From contig NZ_OUND01000003.1 of the NCBI RefSeq assembly GCF_900343025.1, positions 124,001 to 188,000 on the forward strand: 64,000 nucleotides of DNA, given 5' to 3'. Positions 9,927-19,472 of the stretch are shown here, piece after piece. The notes under the pieces were generated by a model. That model was not told the DNA's origin. It did not search any database and saw nothing but the letters and a program-made list of their open reading frames with translations. Position 1 is the first letter of the stretch. Each line of letters opens with the position of its first letter. The DNA comes from Arsenophonus endosymbiont of Aleurodicus floccissimus. Lineage in GTDB: Bacteria; Pseudomonadota; Gammaproteobacteria; Enterobacterales; Enterobacteriaceae. Made by a program: the position numbers and the translations under genes.

Positions 9927-10387
9927 GCCAGTCTATGGATCACTTGATTATGACTACCTCGCCATAATAGATTGGGGTCATAGCACGCTTGAATAAATTT
10001 ACCATCAACTAATACATCAAGATAGTTAACGACGGCTCTTTAATGATCGGTTAATTGGTCAAGGATATAACCCTTCCACAACTCAATATCTTTATCTGGG
10101 CATTCGCGTTTGATGCGTTTAACCAGTTGTAAAATCGTCTCTACCTTTTATGGATGTAATGGGTCGCCGCCAGAGAGGGAAAGCCCATGATGAACGATCC
10201 TTTGGTCTTGCAAATCAGTGATGATTTGATTTTTTATTGCTTAGGTAAATGGTTTACCTGAATCAATTTTCCAGGTGCTTTTATTATAACAACCTTTACA
10301 TTAATGGAGACAACCAGCGACAAATACCGTACAACGTGTTCCTGGGCCATTGACCACATCAACTGGGTAATATCGATGATAGTTCAT
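9923..10387 (-). pseudogene. nrdG: nrdG anaerobic RNR-activating protein, four in-frame TAA codons
   Basis: The minus strand from ATG at 10387 reads MNYHRYYPVDVVNGPGTRCT and runs in a single frame to the natural end WRGSHNQVIHRLA, matching E. coli NrdG throughout. NrdG is the radical-SAM enzyme that puts the glycyl radical on NrdD. The iron-sulfur motif CxxxCxxC is present (C26, C30, C33), but codon 29 inside it is TAA. Three further TAA codons replace conserved Lys (FT-K-A), Gln (HP-Q) and Gln positions. There are four nonsense changes and no indel over about 155 codons. It is not functional, and NrdD next to it is also dead. Confidence 0.9.
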
Positions 10388-10392
10388 AACTG

Positions 10393-12438
10393 TTATCCAA
10401 GTTGACCATTTTTCAAATGTTTAACGTGTTGTTTAACTTCTTCTTGTTTACCGCTATTGAATGGTCTAGCATCGGGACTGCCAAGATAACCACAAACGCC
10501 GGTTGGATCATGATTGTTGCAAGATAGGCAGACGAATCCTTTACTGGTACAGGCAAATTCACCCGCAAAACCACATTCATAACACTGGTCAATTGGAGTA
10601 TTGGTGCCATAATAGGGGATATGGTGGTAACTGTAATCCCAGACATCTTCTAATGTTTTTAAGTTATACTGTAAGTTTGGATATTCACCGTAGCAGATAA
10701 AACCGCCCTTGGCTAAAGCTGGGTAAGGGGCTTCAAAGTCAATTTTATCGTAGGGATTGACTTGTTTTTCGACATCCAGATGAAAATTATTGGATAGTAT
10801 CCTTTATCAGTAACCCCCTCGATTAAACCGAATTCAGCCACATCTAAGTGACAAAATCGGTCACATAAATTCTCACTGGGGGTACTATATAAGCTAAATC
10901 CATCGCCGGTTTCAGCTTTCGAGTGATTTGTCGCTGCACGTAGCTGCTTAATGATCTAATAGGATTTTTGTCGCAGAGTTTGATCATCAAAAACATGTTT
11001 GTTATGTACCATAAAGTGTATTGATTGTTTCATGCAGGCCGATATAACCTAAAGAGATCGATGCACGACTGCGTTTAAATATTTCAGCAATATTGTCTTC
11101 TGCTTATAAACGAACGCCACAAGCACCTTCCATATAAAGAATTGGTGCGACACGCGCTTTGACATTTTCCAGTCTGGCGATACGCGTCATTAGTGCTTTT
11201 TTGGTAATTGCCAATTTGTTATTCAATATTTGGTAAAATCGTTGTTCATCACCTTTGGCCTCAATTGCTATCCGGGGAAAGTTAATACTGATCACACCGA
11301 TATTATTACGTCCCTCATGAAATAGCTTGACCTTGCTCTCTATAAACGCCCAAGAAACTGCGGCAACCCATCGGTGTTTTGAAGGAGCCAGTGACATTTA
11401 CCATCTGCTCGTAGTTAAGAATATTTGGATACATCCGTTTACTGGCACATTCAAGTGCAAGCTGTTTAATGTCGTAGTTGGGATCGCCATATTGGTGATT
11501 TATCCCCTTACGGATAGCAAAAACTAATTTTGGAAATATCGTGGTTTTACGATTTTTATCTAATCTAGCTAAACGATTTTGTAAGATAGATTTTTGGATT
11601 AATCGTGACTCTTTTAAGGTTCTTAAGCCAAACCCAAAGGTAACAAAAGGTGTTTGGCCATTTGCGGTGTGCAGTGTATTGACTTCATATTCTAGTGATT
11701 GAAAAGCGTCATAACACTCTTTTTCTGTTCTGCTCTCAGCGTAGGCAAATTGGTCGGCAATTTGCCATTCTTTGGCAATTTTTAAGTGTTTTTTATAGCT
11801 CGCCTGAACAAATGGAGCCAGCACTTCATCGATACGATTAATGGTAGTACCACCATAAATATGGCTGGCCACTTGGGCTATAATTTGTGCTGTGACGGCG
11901 GTGGCGGTTGAAATTGATTTTAGCGGCTCAATTTCAGCATTATCCATTTTAAAACCTTTGGTTAACATGCCTTGCAAATCGATCAGCATACAGTTAAACG
12001 TCGGAAAAAATGGTGAGTAATCTAGATCATGATAGTGAATTTCACCACGTTCATGAGCCATAACGACATCACGCGGTAAAATATGTTGTTTAGCATAATG
12101 TTTAGCAACAATACCTGCTAATAAATCCCGTTGAGTTGGAATAACCTTACTGTCTTTATTCGCATTCTCATTAAGTAACGAAACATTACTTTGCTCAATT
12201 TAGGCCGCGAATTTCGTGAGTAAGACGGCTACGTTGTTCTCTGGAAATGTTCCGTTCATGGCGATATTCAATGTAATTTCTGGTAAAATCTTTATAAAGA
12301 CCCGCTATCAGTTGATTTTCAACTGCACAATATTTGATCATCGCAAATCCCAGTGGCTGCACGCATGACGGCTTCTTTGATCCGATTTTTATCAAAAACG
12401 ACCCGACAACCATCGCGTTTAATAACTACTGTTTTCAC
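10393..12438 (-). pseudogene. nrdD: nrdD anaerobic ribonucleoside-triphosphate reductase, broken
   Basis: A GTG at 12438 with a strong GGAGGAG site starts KTVVIKRDGC, the ATP-cone domain. Then follow LLNENANKDSKVIPTQRDLL, the long open block 12061-11315 (NCMLIDLQGMLTKGFKMDNA, SHIYGGTTINRIDEVLAPFV), 11397-11104 (MTRIARLENVKARVAPILYM) and the C-terminal zinc and glycyl-radical region (VCGYLGSPDARPFNSGKQEE). Frameshifts occur near 12200 and 11340, with more stops between 11100 and 10650. Next to the radical Gly loop about seven residues (SVTRR region of E. coli) are missing in frame. The class III reductase is therefore lost; the cell must rely on an oxygen-dependent one. Confidence 0.92.
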
Positions 12439-12674
12439 AATAGGCTCCTCCAATTGTTATCTACCAACTTAAACACAATTAATCAGGTAGGCATTAATTT
12501 GTGGATAACTCGTCTATAAATTCTATATTTAGTGCTTTTAAGTATATTAAAGCACAATATATAGTATATGGAGGTTATTTAGCAGGGCTTTTATTGATCT
12601 AAAACAAAGAAGTTTGATGTTGTTTGCCTTTTAGCTAAATGTTAATAAAAACAGAGAGGTTTAAGTTGCTAATT

Positions 12675-12723
12675 ACTTAACTAAATCTTTATAGAAACTT
12701 TTTCTATAAAGATTTAGTTAAGT
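12675..12723. repeat. Perfect 23-bp inverted repeat with a 3-base loop
   Basis: The left arm starts ACTTAACTAAATC and ends TATAGAAA; the right arm is its exact reverse complement, with CTT between. The arms are almost all A/T. It lies in the 346-base spacer between the nrdD start and the ridA end, both on the minus strand. It could act as a terminator for transcripts entering from nrdD's upstream side, or be a remnant of a small mobile element. The rest of the spacer (12439-12785) shows no gene. Confidence 0.85.
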
Positions 12724-12785
12724 AAACGGTTAAATCACAAGCGTTAGCTAAGTTTGATTAGGCATAATATCAAAGTTAGGGGTTT

Positions 12786-13172
12786 TTATTGACGAATAGC
12801 TATCGCTTCAATTTCAATGCCAACATCTTTTGGTAAGCGAGCAACTTCGACGCAAGAACGAGCAGGATAAGGCGCATTATGTTGGTTAAAAAACGCTTCA
12901 TAAGTGGCATTTACGCTCGCGAAATCATTCATATCTTTAACGAAAACGGTAGTTTTAACAATATTAGCCACACTGAGCCCCGCTTTTTCTACGATAGTCT
13001 GAATATTTTTCAGTGACTGTGTTGTTTGGCCAATTATGTCTTCAGCTATTCCACCGGTTTTTGGATCAATCGGAATTTGGCCGGATGTAATAATCATGTG
13101 GCCAAGATCAACACCTTGCACATATGGGCCGATAGCTGCTGGTGCATTTTCAGTTTTAATTTCGTATGATAT
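12786..13172 (-). CDS. ridA: RidA reactive-intermediate deaminase, ATG replaced by ATA
   Basis: The frame gives the complete RidA: ENAPAAIGPYVQGVDLGHMI, SGQIPIDPKTGG, the trimer-interface and active-site block NATYEAFFNQHNAPYPARSC and VEVARLPKDVGIEIEAIAIR. RidA hydrolyses reactive enamine/imine intermediates of PLP enzymes and protects them from 2-aminoacrylate. By alignment the initiator codon is ATA (13172-13170) instead of ATG, with a TAA two codons upstream. The first usable alternative is a GTG at 13121, which would remove about 17 residues including the conserved IGPY strand. So the coding body is intact but the start is probably disabled or weak. It sits upstream of pyrI, as in E. coli. 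Confidence 0.85.
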   Translation of the reverse strand: MSYEIKTENAPAAIGPYVQGVDLGHMIITSGQIPIDPKTGGIAEDIIGQTTQSLKNIQTIVEKAGLSVANIVKTTVFVKDMNDFASVNATYEAFFNQHNAPYPARSCVEVARLPKDVGIEIEAIAIRQ

Positions 13173-13267
13173 AAGTTGTTATTTACCTTGTAGTTTAAAA
13201 GTTAATTATAAATTTACTACCACTATTCTAGTGGTCGACATGAATAAGAGGGTTATATAATACTGTA

Positions 13268-13729
13268 TTACATATTATTAATTACCATATGTCGATCAAA
13301 GGTTTTTTCACAATATTTGCATGTCAGAGTGACTTCATTATGTCGCTGCTTAATGGTAAAATTGCTACTGACCGGTTCATTATTGCTAATGCAGTTACTG
13401 TTAGGACAGATCAAAACTGCATCAATTTGCTCAGGTAAGCTAATTATAGCTTTTTTTCCACTTTACAGTCTTTAATACAGTTAACCGTGGCATGGGGATC
13501 GTACATTGCCAGTTCGTTTGCTTGTTCAGGGGTGAGAAAGGTATTTTCAATCTTATCAGATCTTTTTTACCTAAGTGGTTAGAAGGTAGATTTAAACCTA
13601 TGGTAATACGCTGATCAGTTTGCGTTAATTTAACAACGAAAGTAATTTAAAACCCATTATGGCAGCGATATGGTCGATAACGGTGCCACAATTCATTGCT
13701 TCTACTTGTAACGCATGGTTATTTGCCAT
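13268..13729 (-). pseudogene. pyrI: pyrI aspartate carbamoyltransferase regulatory chain, broken
   Basis: Starting at ATG 13729, the text [20 protein letters not shown] followed by FKLLSLL matches the nucleotide-binding domain of PyrI. After that the frame shifts near 13640-13590 and again around 13460. The zinc domain is recognisable in pieces (CPNSNCI-type Cys pair near 13400, [14 protein letters not shown] at the end before TAA). PyrI carries the CTP/ATP allosteric sites and the structural zinc of the ATCase holoenzyme. It follows pyrB by 11 bases, the normal pyrBI operon order. Its loss removes feedback control, but pyrB is dead too. Confidence 0.88.
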
Positions 13730-13740
13730 AATTGAATGCC

Positions 13741-14680
13741 TCAGAAATTAATGGTTTTATTTAAGATCAGTGCTAGAAGTGCTTGTCGTGCATAAATACC
13801 ATTACCGGCTTGCTAAAAATAGTAAGTATGGGATGTTTTATCAACATCAGTAGTAATTTCGTCGATACGTGGTAGAGGATGTAAAACTTTCATGCCAGGT
13901 TTAGCGACGGCTAATTCATGGCTGTTTAAAATGAATTGGGCTTTAACATTGGCATATTCAGAAGGATCTAAACGCTCTTTTTGCACTCGAATTATATAGA
14001 GAATGTCCAGTTTTGGCAAGACCGCCTCTATGTTGTTATGTAAGCTATAAGTTACCCCTTTTTCTTCTAGCAGATGAAGGATATGAGCTGGCATCGATAA
14101 AGCTTCAGGTGCAATAAAATAGAGATGATTATTATCAAACTTCGATAATGCTTGGGTTAATGAATGAACGGTTCGGCCATATTTTAGGTCACCAACTATC
14201 GCAATATGCAAATTATTTAAGCTGCTTTAGCTCTCTTGAATGGTGAATAGATCGAGTAATGTCTGGGTAGGATGTTGGTTGGCACGAGATCACGGCATTG
14301 ATCACCGGAATTTTTCCTGAAAATTGAGCCGCTAAACGTGATGCGCCCTCTTATGGATGACGCATAACAATAGCATCAACATATTGGCTAATAACCGATA
14401 TCGTATCTGCCAAGGTTTAGCCTTTTTTACCTAACGAAAGTATTATTGCTATCGGAAAAACCCACCACAGAAGCACCTAAGCGGTGAATGGCTGTTTCGA
14501 ATGAAAGACATGTACGGGTGTGGAAGCTTCAAAGAAAAAACTGGCAATCACTTTATGTTTTAGCAGATTCGGTTGGGGATGTTGTTTTAGTGATTTAGCA
14601 ACTTCAAGTACAGTGAGTAGATCTTCACGCTTTAAATCATTAATCGAGATTATGTCTCGAAGATACAACGGATTAACCAT
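13741..14680 (-). pseudogene. pyrB: pyrB aspartate carbamoyltransferase catalytic chain, broken
   Basis: The gene starts [20 protein letters not shown] from ATG 14680, with the carbamoyl-phosphate loop beginning FFEAST, and continues to the intact block 14211-13813 ([55 protein letters not shown]). Lesions include a frameshift just after FFEAST (at the conserved STRT), a TAA at the Glu of KKGETLADT, a TAA at the Gln of RHPQEGA, frameshifts near 14300, and a TAG before QAGNGIYARQ. The second step of pyrimidine synthesis is therefore not encoded here. The attenuator and leader upstream are still well preserved. Confidence 0.92.
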
Positions 14681-14727
14681 CGTGTTGTTCCTCCTTTTTT
14701 TGTGCCATATCTAAGTATTATTATGCC

Positions 14728-14753
14728 AAAAAAAGCCCCTCATTGAGGGGCTT
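14728..14753 (-). terminator. pyrBI attenuator hairpin
   Basis: On the minus strand AAGCCCCT-CAATG-AGGGGCTT is followed at once by a run of eight T, about 50 bases before the pyrB ATG. This is a textbook intrinsic terminator in the position of the E. coli pyrBI attenuator. There, slow transcription at low UTP lets ribosomes on the pyrL leader follow closely and break the hairpin. Confidence 0.88.
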
Positions 14754-14874
14754 GAATAAATAGGGTTAATTGAAGAGGAAATGGAATAACTAAATAGCCC
14801 AATGACAGCAATGCATATATTGATTCTTTTAAGCATTGGTTATGCATCTTTTCTTCCACAAAAATTTTGCGCAT
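14740..14874 (-). CDS. pyrL: PyrL leader peptide of the pyrBI operon
   Basis: An ATG at 14874 opens a 44-codon frame (MRKIFVEEKMHNQ...) whose TGA falls inside the loop of the attenuator hairpin. The length of 44 residues equals that of E. coli PyrL, and the stop position inside the terminator is the feature that makes attenuation work. The RNA just before the hairpin is U-rich, as needed for UTP-sensitive pausing. The amino acid sequence is not conserved, as is usual for leaders, so the call rests on length, position and architecture. The genes it controls are dead. Confidence 0.65.
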   Translation of the reverse strand: MRKIFVEEKMHNQCLKESIYALLSLGYLVIPFPLQLTLFIQAPQ

Positions 14875-15324
14875 TGTACGCCGCTCTGTCAGTATAGCAA
14901 GTGATTACAGAAAGAAAATTGAAAAAAATGTTTAAAAATATAATGCATTGAATTCAGGAAAAATTTTTGCGCGGTAACAAAATAATCGTTGCTGAACCTA
15001 CTGAGGAATATTTTGGCAACATTAAACCTAATAAAATTCTTAGCTGCCAATAATCAGATGGATGGTCTATTTTTCGTTATCTGCTAATCGAACATCAATT
15101 TTTTTTTGTTAATATTCACTTAAATAATCATCCCCGAGTTTCCTTTTATTAAACAGAACGCGTTAATTTTACTTATTTTTTATATTGAACTTATATTCAA
15201 ATCATGATCATAAAAAATCCAAATCAATCTGAATATAAATTTCTTTGTTGTAATAGTAGCTCTCCTTCGTTGGCTATGGGAGAATGCAAAAGTTACTGTC
15301 ATATTAATACAGAGGGAGCGCGAC
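14875..15324. other. Spacer between pyrL and rraB with the pyrBI promoter
   Basis: On the minus strand TATACT (14896-14891) is a good -10 box about 17 bases before the pyrL ATG; the -35 box is unclear. The remainder, about 400 bases, is AT-rich. In E. coli argI lies in this interval; I see no argI remnant and no other gene. Confidence 0.5.
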
Positions 15325-15909
15325 ATGGTTAATAAAAAAGTACTAGGAGAGCAGCACGCAGATACCCGTTTGGATGTTGAAAATGTAGCGACGGATAGCA
15401 GCGATCCTAATGTGTTTTATAAAATAGAGCAGTACCTTTCAGCTGAAGAGTTGATGTCGTTTAAAAAAGCATTATCAGAACAGCAAATTTCGACAGAAAA
15501 TTTGTTACTGGAGCAAAAAGCAGTTGCAGAGCAACGAGCAGAAACGTATTCAATCATCGAAGAATTATTGGAAGATGGTAGTGATCCTAACGCTTTGTAT
15601 GAAATAGAACATCACTTTTCGGCCAAAGACTTTAAGTTATTGGAAAAAGCGGCAATAGTGGCATTTAAATTGGGTTATGAAGTGCATGATGCTGAAGAGC
15701 TAGAAATTGAAGATGGTACAGTACTGATGTGTTGTGATGTCTATCGAGATAGCGCGCTTAATGCAGAATTAATTGATAAACAAGTCGTACAATTGATGAT
15801 GTTAACTGAAAAAACTGGCATTAACTACGATGGTTGGGGTACTTTCTTTGAAGATCATAATTATGATGATGCGGAAGAAAAGGACGTTGAACCGAAGGCA
15901 TTACACTAG
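15325..15909 (+). CDS. rraB: RraB, RNase E inhibitor, with an internal N-terminal duplication
   Basis: Residues 66-194 match E. coli RraB (YjgD): [62 protein letters not shown] and an acidic tail. RraB binds RNase E and modulates mRNA decay. The protein is 194 residues instead of about 138. The extra N terminus is a second copy of the first RraB helices: residues 9-50 align without gaps to 69-110, an offset of exactly 60 residues, with 17 of 42 identical (including EQ, SDPN, Y-IE, SA). The 5' copy has drifted more ([20 protein letters not shown]). GAGGGAGCG precedes the ATG. Expression looks normal; the effect of the extra domain is unknown. Confidence 0.9.
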   Translation: MVNKKVLGEQHADTRLDVENVATDSSDPNVFYKIEQYLSAEELMSFKKALSEQQISTENLLLEQKAVAEQRAETYSIIEELLEDGSDPNALYEIEHHFSAKDFKLLEKAAIVAFKLGYEVHDAEELEIEDGTVLMCCDVYRDSALNAELIDKQVVQLMMLTEKTGINYDGWGTFFEDHNYDDAEEKDVEPKALH

Positions 15910-16006
15910 AATCAAATTATTGGAATAGAAAGGACAGAGATTATAAATCAGCTGATGATGCATATTGAGTTGAGTAAGTAGGGTGGTTAGAGTAAGTTTG
16001 TTAGTT

Positions 16007-16039
16007 AACAACACTGCTATATAAGGTAGCAGTATTGTT
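16007..16039. terminator. Hairpin between convergent rraB and valS
   Basis: AACAACACTGCTA pairs with TAGCAGTATTGTT (one mismatch, a G-U wobble when read on the minus strand) around a short loop, followed by a T-rich stretch on the plus strand. It is placed to end transcripts from both sides. Confidence 0.6.
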
Positions 16040-16045
16040 TCTTAT

Positions 16046-18943
16046 TTAAAGTGAGCTAATAGTTACTTTTTGATTAGTCAGTTTTTGTTTTGCTGCCAAA
16101 TGTCCCGCTAGGCGCTCTCGCTCTTTTTCAACAGCAGTAGCAGGTGCTCGGCCGACAAAACTATCGTTAGCTAATTTGTTTTCAATCGCCGCTATCTCTT
16201 TGGTTAATTTATCCAGCTCTTTATCTAGCCGCGCTAGTTCGGTATCTTTATCGACTAAATCTGCCATTGGGATCAACACTTCTGCACCATCTATCAGTTT
16301 AGTTACAGCAAGTGGTATTGGTTGCTGTTCATCTAAAATAGTAATAGAACTAAGGCGGGCCATTGCTTGAATAAAATGCAGATTTTCTATAATACGCCGT
16401 TTGGTTGCATGATTAGCACCACGTAGTAGCATATCTAATGGCCTACCGGGTGAGATATTCATTTCTGCCCGAATGTTACGTATGGCAATAATCAGTTCTT
16501 TGACCCATTCCAGATCATAACGCGCCTTTTCATCAACTTTGGCTGGTTCAAAGATTGGGAAAGGCTGTAACATGATAGTGTCTTGTTGGATGTCTTTAAT
16601 CACTTTCACCCGTTGCCAAATCGTCTCGGTTATAAATGGAATAATAGGATGTGCTAGTCGTAATAAGCTTTCCAGTATTTCAATCAAGGTATAACGTGTG
16701 GCACGAATTTCTGCCGCATTTCCTTTATGGATAGCCGGCTTAGACAGTTCTAAGTACCAATCGCAGAACTGGTTCCAGGTAAATTCATACAAAATATTGG
16801 CAGCGATATCAAAGCGATAAGTATCCAGTGCTTCACGATACAATTTTACTGTTTGGTTAAATTCTGCCATGATCCAGCGATCAGCCAGCGAAAAAATCAT
16901 TTTCCCATGATGCTGACCACAATCTAGACCTTCTGTATTCATCAGGACATAACGACTGGCATTCCAAAGTTTATTACAAAAATTGCGATAACCAGTAAGG
17001 CGTTTCATATCCCAATTGATGTCTCGTCCGGTCGATGATAATACTGCAAGCGTAAAGCGTAAAGCGTCAGTACCATGCGCTTCGATGCCTTGTGGATATT
17101 CTTTACGGGTACGTTTAGTAATTTTTTCGGCTAATTGGGGTTGCATCATATTGCCAGTACGTTTTGTCAGTAAATCTTCCAGCGAGATACCATCGATCAT
17201 ATCCAATGGATCGATGACATTGCCTTTGGATTTTGACATTTTTTGCCCTTCTTCATCGCGGATCAAGCCTGTCATATAGACGGTTTTAAAAGGAATTTGC
17301 CCTTGGCCATTTTCATCTTTGATGAAATACATCGTCAGCATGATCATGCGGGCTATCCAGAAAAAGATAATATCAAAGCCACTAACCAACACATCCGTTG
17401 GATGGAAAGTTTTTAACGCCTTGCTATTTTCTGGCCAGCCTAATGTTGAAAAGGTCCACAGACCAGAAGAAAACCAGGTATCTAATACATCTTCATCTTG
17501 ATGTAGGCTAATATCAGCGCTGAGATTGTTCTTTCGACGAACTTCCTCTTCGTCATGTCCGACATAGACGTTACCACCTTCATCATACCAGGCGGGTATT
17601 CTATGCCCCCACCATAATTGGCGTGAAATACACCAATCTTGAATATCCTGCATCCAGGAAAAATACATATTCTCATACTGTTTAGGAACAAACTGAATAC
17701 GGCCATCTTTTACCGCCGCAATGGCTTGTTCTGCTAATGGCAGGGTACGAACATACCATTGATCTGTCAGCATGGGTTCAATAACAACGCCGCCACGATC
17801 GCCATAAGGAATGGTAAGTTGATGCGGTTTTACGGCAACTAATAAGCCTAATTTTTCTAATTCGCTGACCATCGCTTTACGGGCAGCAAAACGTTCTATT
17901 CCCTGATAGTTTGCAGGGATTGTTGTGGTATAAATAGTGCTAGGGTTGCCTGCGTTGTCGAATACTTCAGCTTGTTGGCGTATATGGCAATTGAAATCGA
18001 AAATATTGATCATCGGCAACTGGTGACGTTTTCCCACTTCATAGTCGTTAAAATCGTGAGCTGGTGTGATCTTCACACAGCCGGTGCCTTTTTCCATATC
18101 GGCGTGTTCATCACCAACGATAGGAATACGACGATTAACCAATGGCAGTATAATTTGTTTGCCGATTAAATCCTCATAGCGCGGATCAGCCGGATTAACT
18201 GCAACACCCGTATCGCCAAGCATGGTTTCTGGTCGAGTCGTGGCAACCACCAGATAATCTTGGCCTTCGGCAGTTTTTACCCCATCAGCAAGGGGATAAC
18301 GTAAATGCCACATAAAACCGTTAATTTCTCGATTTTCAACTTCTAAATCGGAAATAGCGGTATGTAGCTTAGGATCCCAGTTCACTAATCGTTTACCGCG
18401 ATAAATAAGATCATTTTGATAGAGCCGAATAAATGCTTCTTTTACTGCTTTCGAGAGGCCTTCATCCATGGTAAAGCGTTCACGTTGCCAATCAACAGAG
18501 TCACCCAGTCGTCGCATTTGCTGAGAAATATTACCGCCAGACGCGGCTTTCCATTGCCAAATTTTTTCAATAAACCTTTTTCTGCCATAGTCATGACGAG
18601 TTTTATTCTCTTCTGCAGCAATTTTGCGCTCAACAACCATTTGAGTGGCGATCCCCGCGTGATCTGTGCCACTTTGCCATAGGGTATTTTTCCCTTGCAT
18701 GCGCTGGTAACGAATTAAGGTATCCATGATCGTTTGCTGAAAAGCATGCCCCATATGCAGGTTACCCGTCACATTAGGCGGCGGGATCACGATACAAAAA
18801 CTCTCTTTGCTGTTATCACCGTGCGGTGCAAAATAGCCGTTTTTTTCCCAGTGTGCATATAAAGGTTGTTCAATTGCAGCTGGCTGATAAGTTTTGTCGA
18901 GTGATGGCTCAGATTGAGTTTGATTTGCGGGTTTCTTTTCCAT
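16046..18943 (-). CDS. valS: Valyl-tRNA synthetase
   Basis: Full-length class I enzyme of 965 residues (E. coli 951). The HIGH-type motif is HMGH at 63-66 inside [14 protein letters not shown], and KMSKS is at 568-572. The editing-domain block [19 protein letters not shown] lies near 233-251. The C terminus is a Lys/Glu-rich coiled coil ([20 protein letters not shown]), the tRNA-contacting arm typical of ValRS. It charges tRNA-Val in the cytoplasm and is essential. No lesion is seen. It is followed 16 bases upstream of its start by holC in the same direction, as in E. coli, and this pair anchors the conserved core of the window. Confidence 0.98.
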   Translation of the reverse strand: MEKKPANQTQSEPSLDKTYQPAAIEQPLYAHWEKNGYFAPHGDNSKESFCIVIPPPNVTGNLHMGHAFQQTIMDTLIRYQRMQGKNTLWQSGTDHAGIATQMVVERKIAAEENKTRHDYGRKRFIEKIWQWKAASGGNISQQMRRLGDSVDWQRERFTMDEGLSKAVKEAFIRLYQNDLIYRGKRLVNWDPKLHTAISDLEVENREINGFMWHLRYPLADGVKTAEGQDYLVVATTRPETMLGDTGVAVNPADPRYEDLIGKQIILPLVNRRIPIVGDEHADMEKGTGCVKITPAHDFNDYEVGKRHQLPMINIFDFNCHIRQQAEVFDNAGNPSTIYTTTIPANYQGIERFAARKAMVSELEKLGLLVAVKPHQLTIPYGDRGGVVIEPMLTDQWYVRTLPLAEQAIAAVKDGRIQFVPKQYENMYFSWMQDIQDWCISRQLWWGHRIPAWYDEGGNVYVGHDEEEVRRKNNLSADISLHQDEDVLDTWFSSGLWTFSTLGWPENSKALKTFHPTDVLVSGFDIIFFWIARMIMLTMYFIKDENGQGQIPFKTVYMTGLIRDEEGQKMSKSKGNVIDPLDMIDGISLEDLLTKRTGNMMQPQLAEKITKRTRKEYPQGIEAHGTDALRFTLAVLSSTGRDINWDMKRLTGYRNFCNKLWNASRYVLMNTEGLDCGQHHGKMIFSLADRWIMAEFNQTVKLYREALDTYRFDIAANILYEFTWNQFCDWYLELSKPAIHKGNAAEIRATRYTLIEILESLLRLAHPIIPFITETIWQRVKVIKDIQQDTIMLQPFPIFEPAKVDEKARYDLEWVKELIIAIRNIRAEMNISPGRPLDMLLRGANHATKRRIIENLHFIQAMARLSSITILDEQQPIPLAVTKLIDGAEVLIPMADLVDKDTELARLDKELDKLTKEIAAIENKLANDSFVGRAPATAVEKERERLAGHLAAKQKLTNQKVTISSL

Positions 18944-18959
18944 CTTGCTTCGTTATTTA

Positions 18960-19409
18960 TTAAGTGGTTGGAGGTGGTGCCATGATCAAACTAAAATCCA
19001 TACTGCGATAAGTTTTGTATCTTTCACGTGCCAACTGTTTCAAATTTTCATCAACCGGTACAAAGTCTATCACTTCATGGAAGGCTGTGGCAAAGTTTGC
19101 AAATGTTGATTGCAGATTTATCAATATATCTCTTGCTGAGCTACCACGTTTTGTTGGCCAACAAAGCTCAACCGGCGCGCCATAGCGCGGGCCCTCACCG
19201 GCTAAATTGTGTGGGACAAATTGATAAGGTTCTTTTTGCCAAAGTATTTCATCCAATTTTTCGGCTTGTATTTGATCCTCACAGGCAATTAAAACACGTT
19301 TAGCCATCCGCCAGTTTTCTGCTGCTAGCTGACAGGCTAACCATTCATGACTTTCAAGTTCTGCTTGTGAAGATAGCTGCGCTATTAAATAGAAAGTTGC
19401 TTTTTTCAT
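18960..19409 (-). CDS. holC: DNA polymerase III chi subunit
   Basis: 149 residues from the Met of MKKATFYLIAQLS; an in-frame upstream extension to 19436 exists but E. coli HolC starts at the equivalent of MKNATFYL. Conserved blocks are KRVLIACEDQIQAEKLDEIL, FVPHNLAGEGPRYGAPVELC and FATAFHEVIDFVPVDENLKQ followed by LARERYK. Chi links the clamp loader, through psi, to single-strand-binding protein. It lies between pepA and valS as in E. coli and is intact. Confidence 0.95.
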   Translation of the reverse strand: MKKATFYLIAQLSSQAELESHEWLACQLAAENWRMAKRVLIACEDQIQAEKLDEILWQKEPYQFVPHNLAGEGPRYGAPVELCWPTKRGSSARDILINLQSTFANFATAFHEVIDFVPVDENLKQLARERYKTYRSMDFSLIMAPPPTT

Positions 19410-19472
19410 CACATTACTATTATAGAAAAAGGGCATTGCTTACAACACCCTATTATAAATTCACTGGTGCGA

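Noticed and set aside
10413-10646. A 77-codon minus-strand frame in the nrdD 3' region
   Set aside because: The neighbouring frame gives the real NrdD C terminus with the glycyl-radical loop; this one is out of register.
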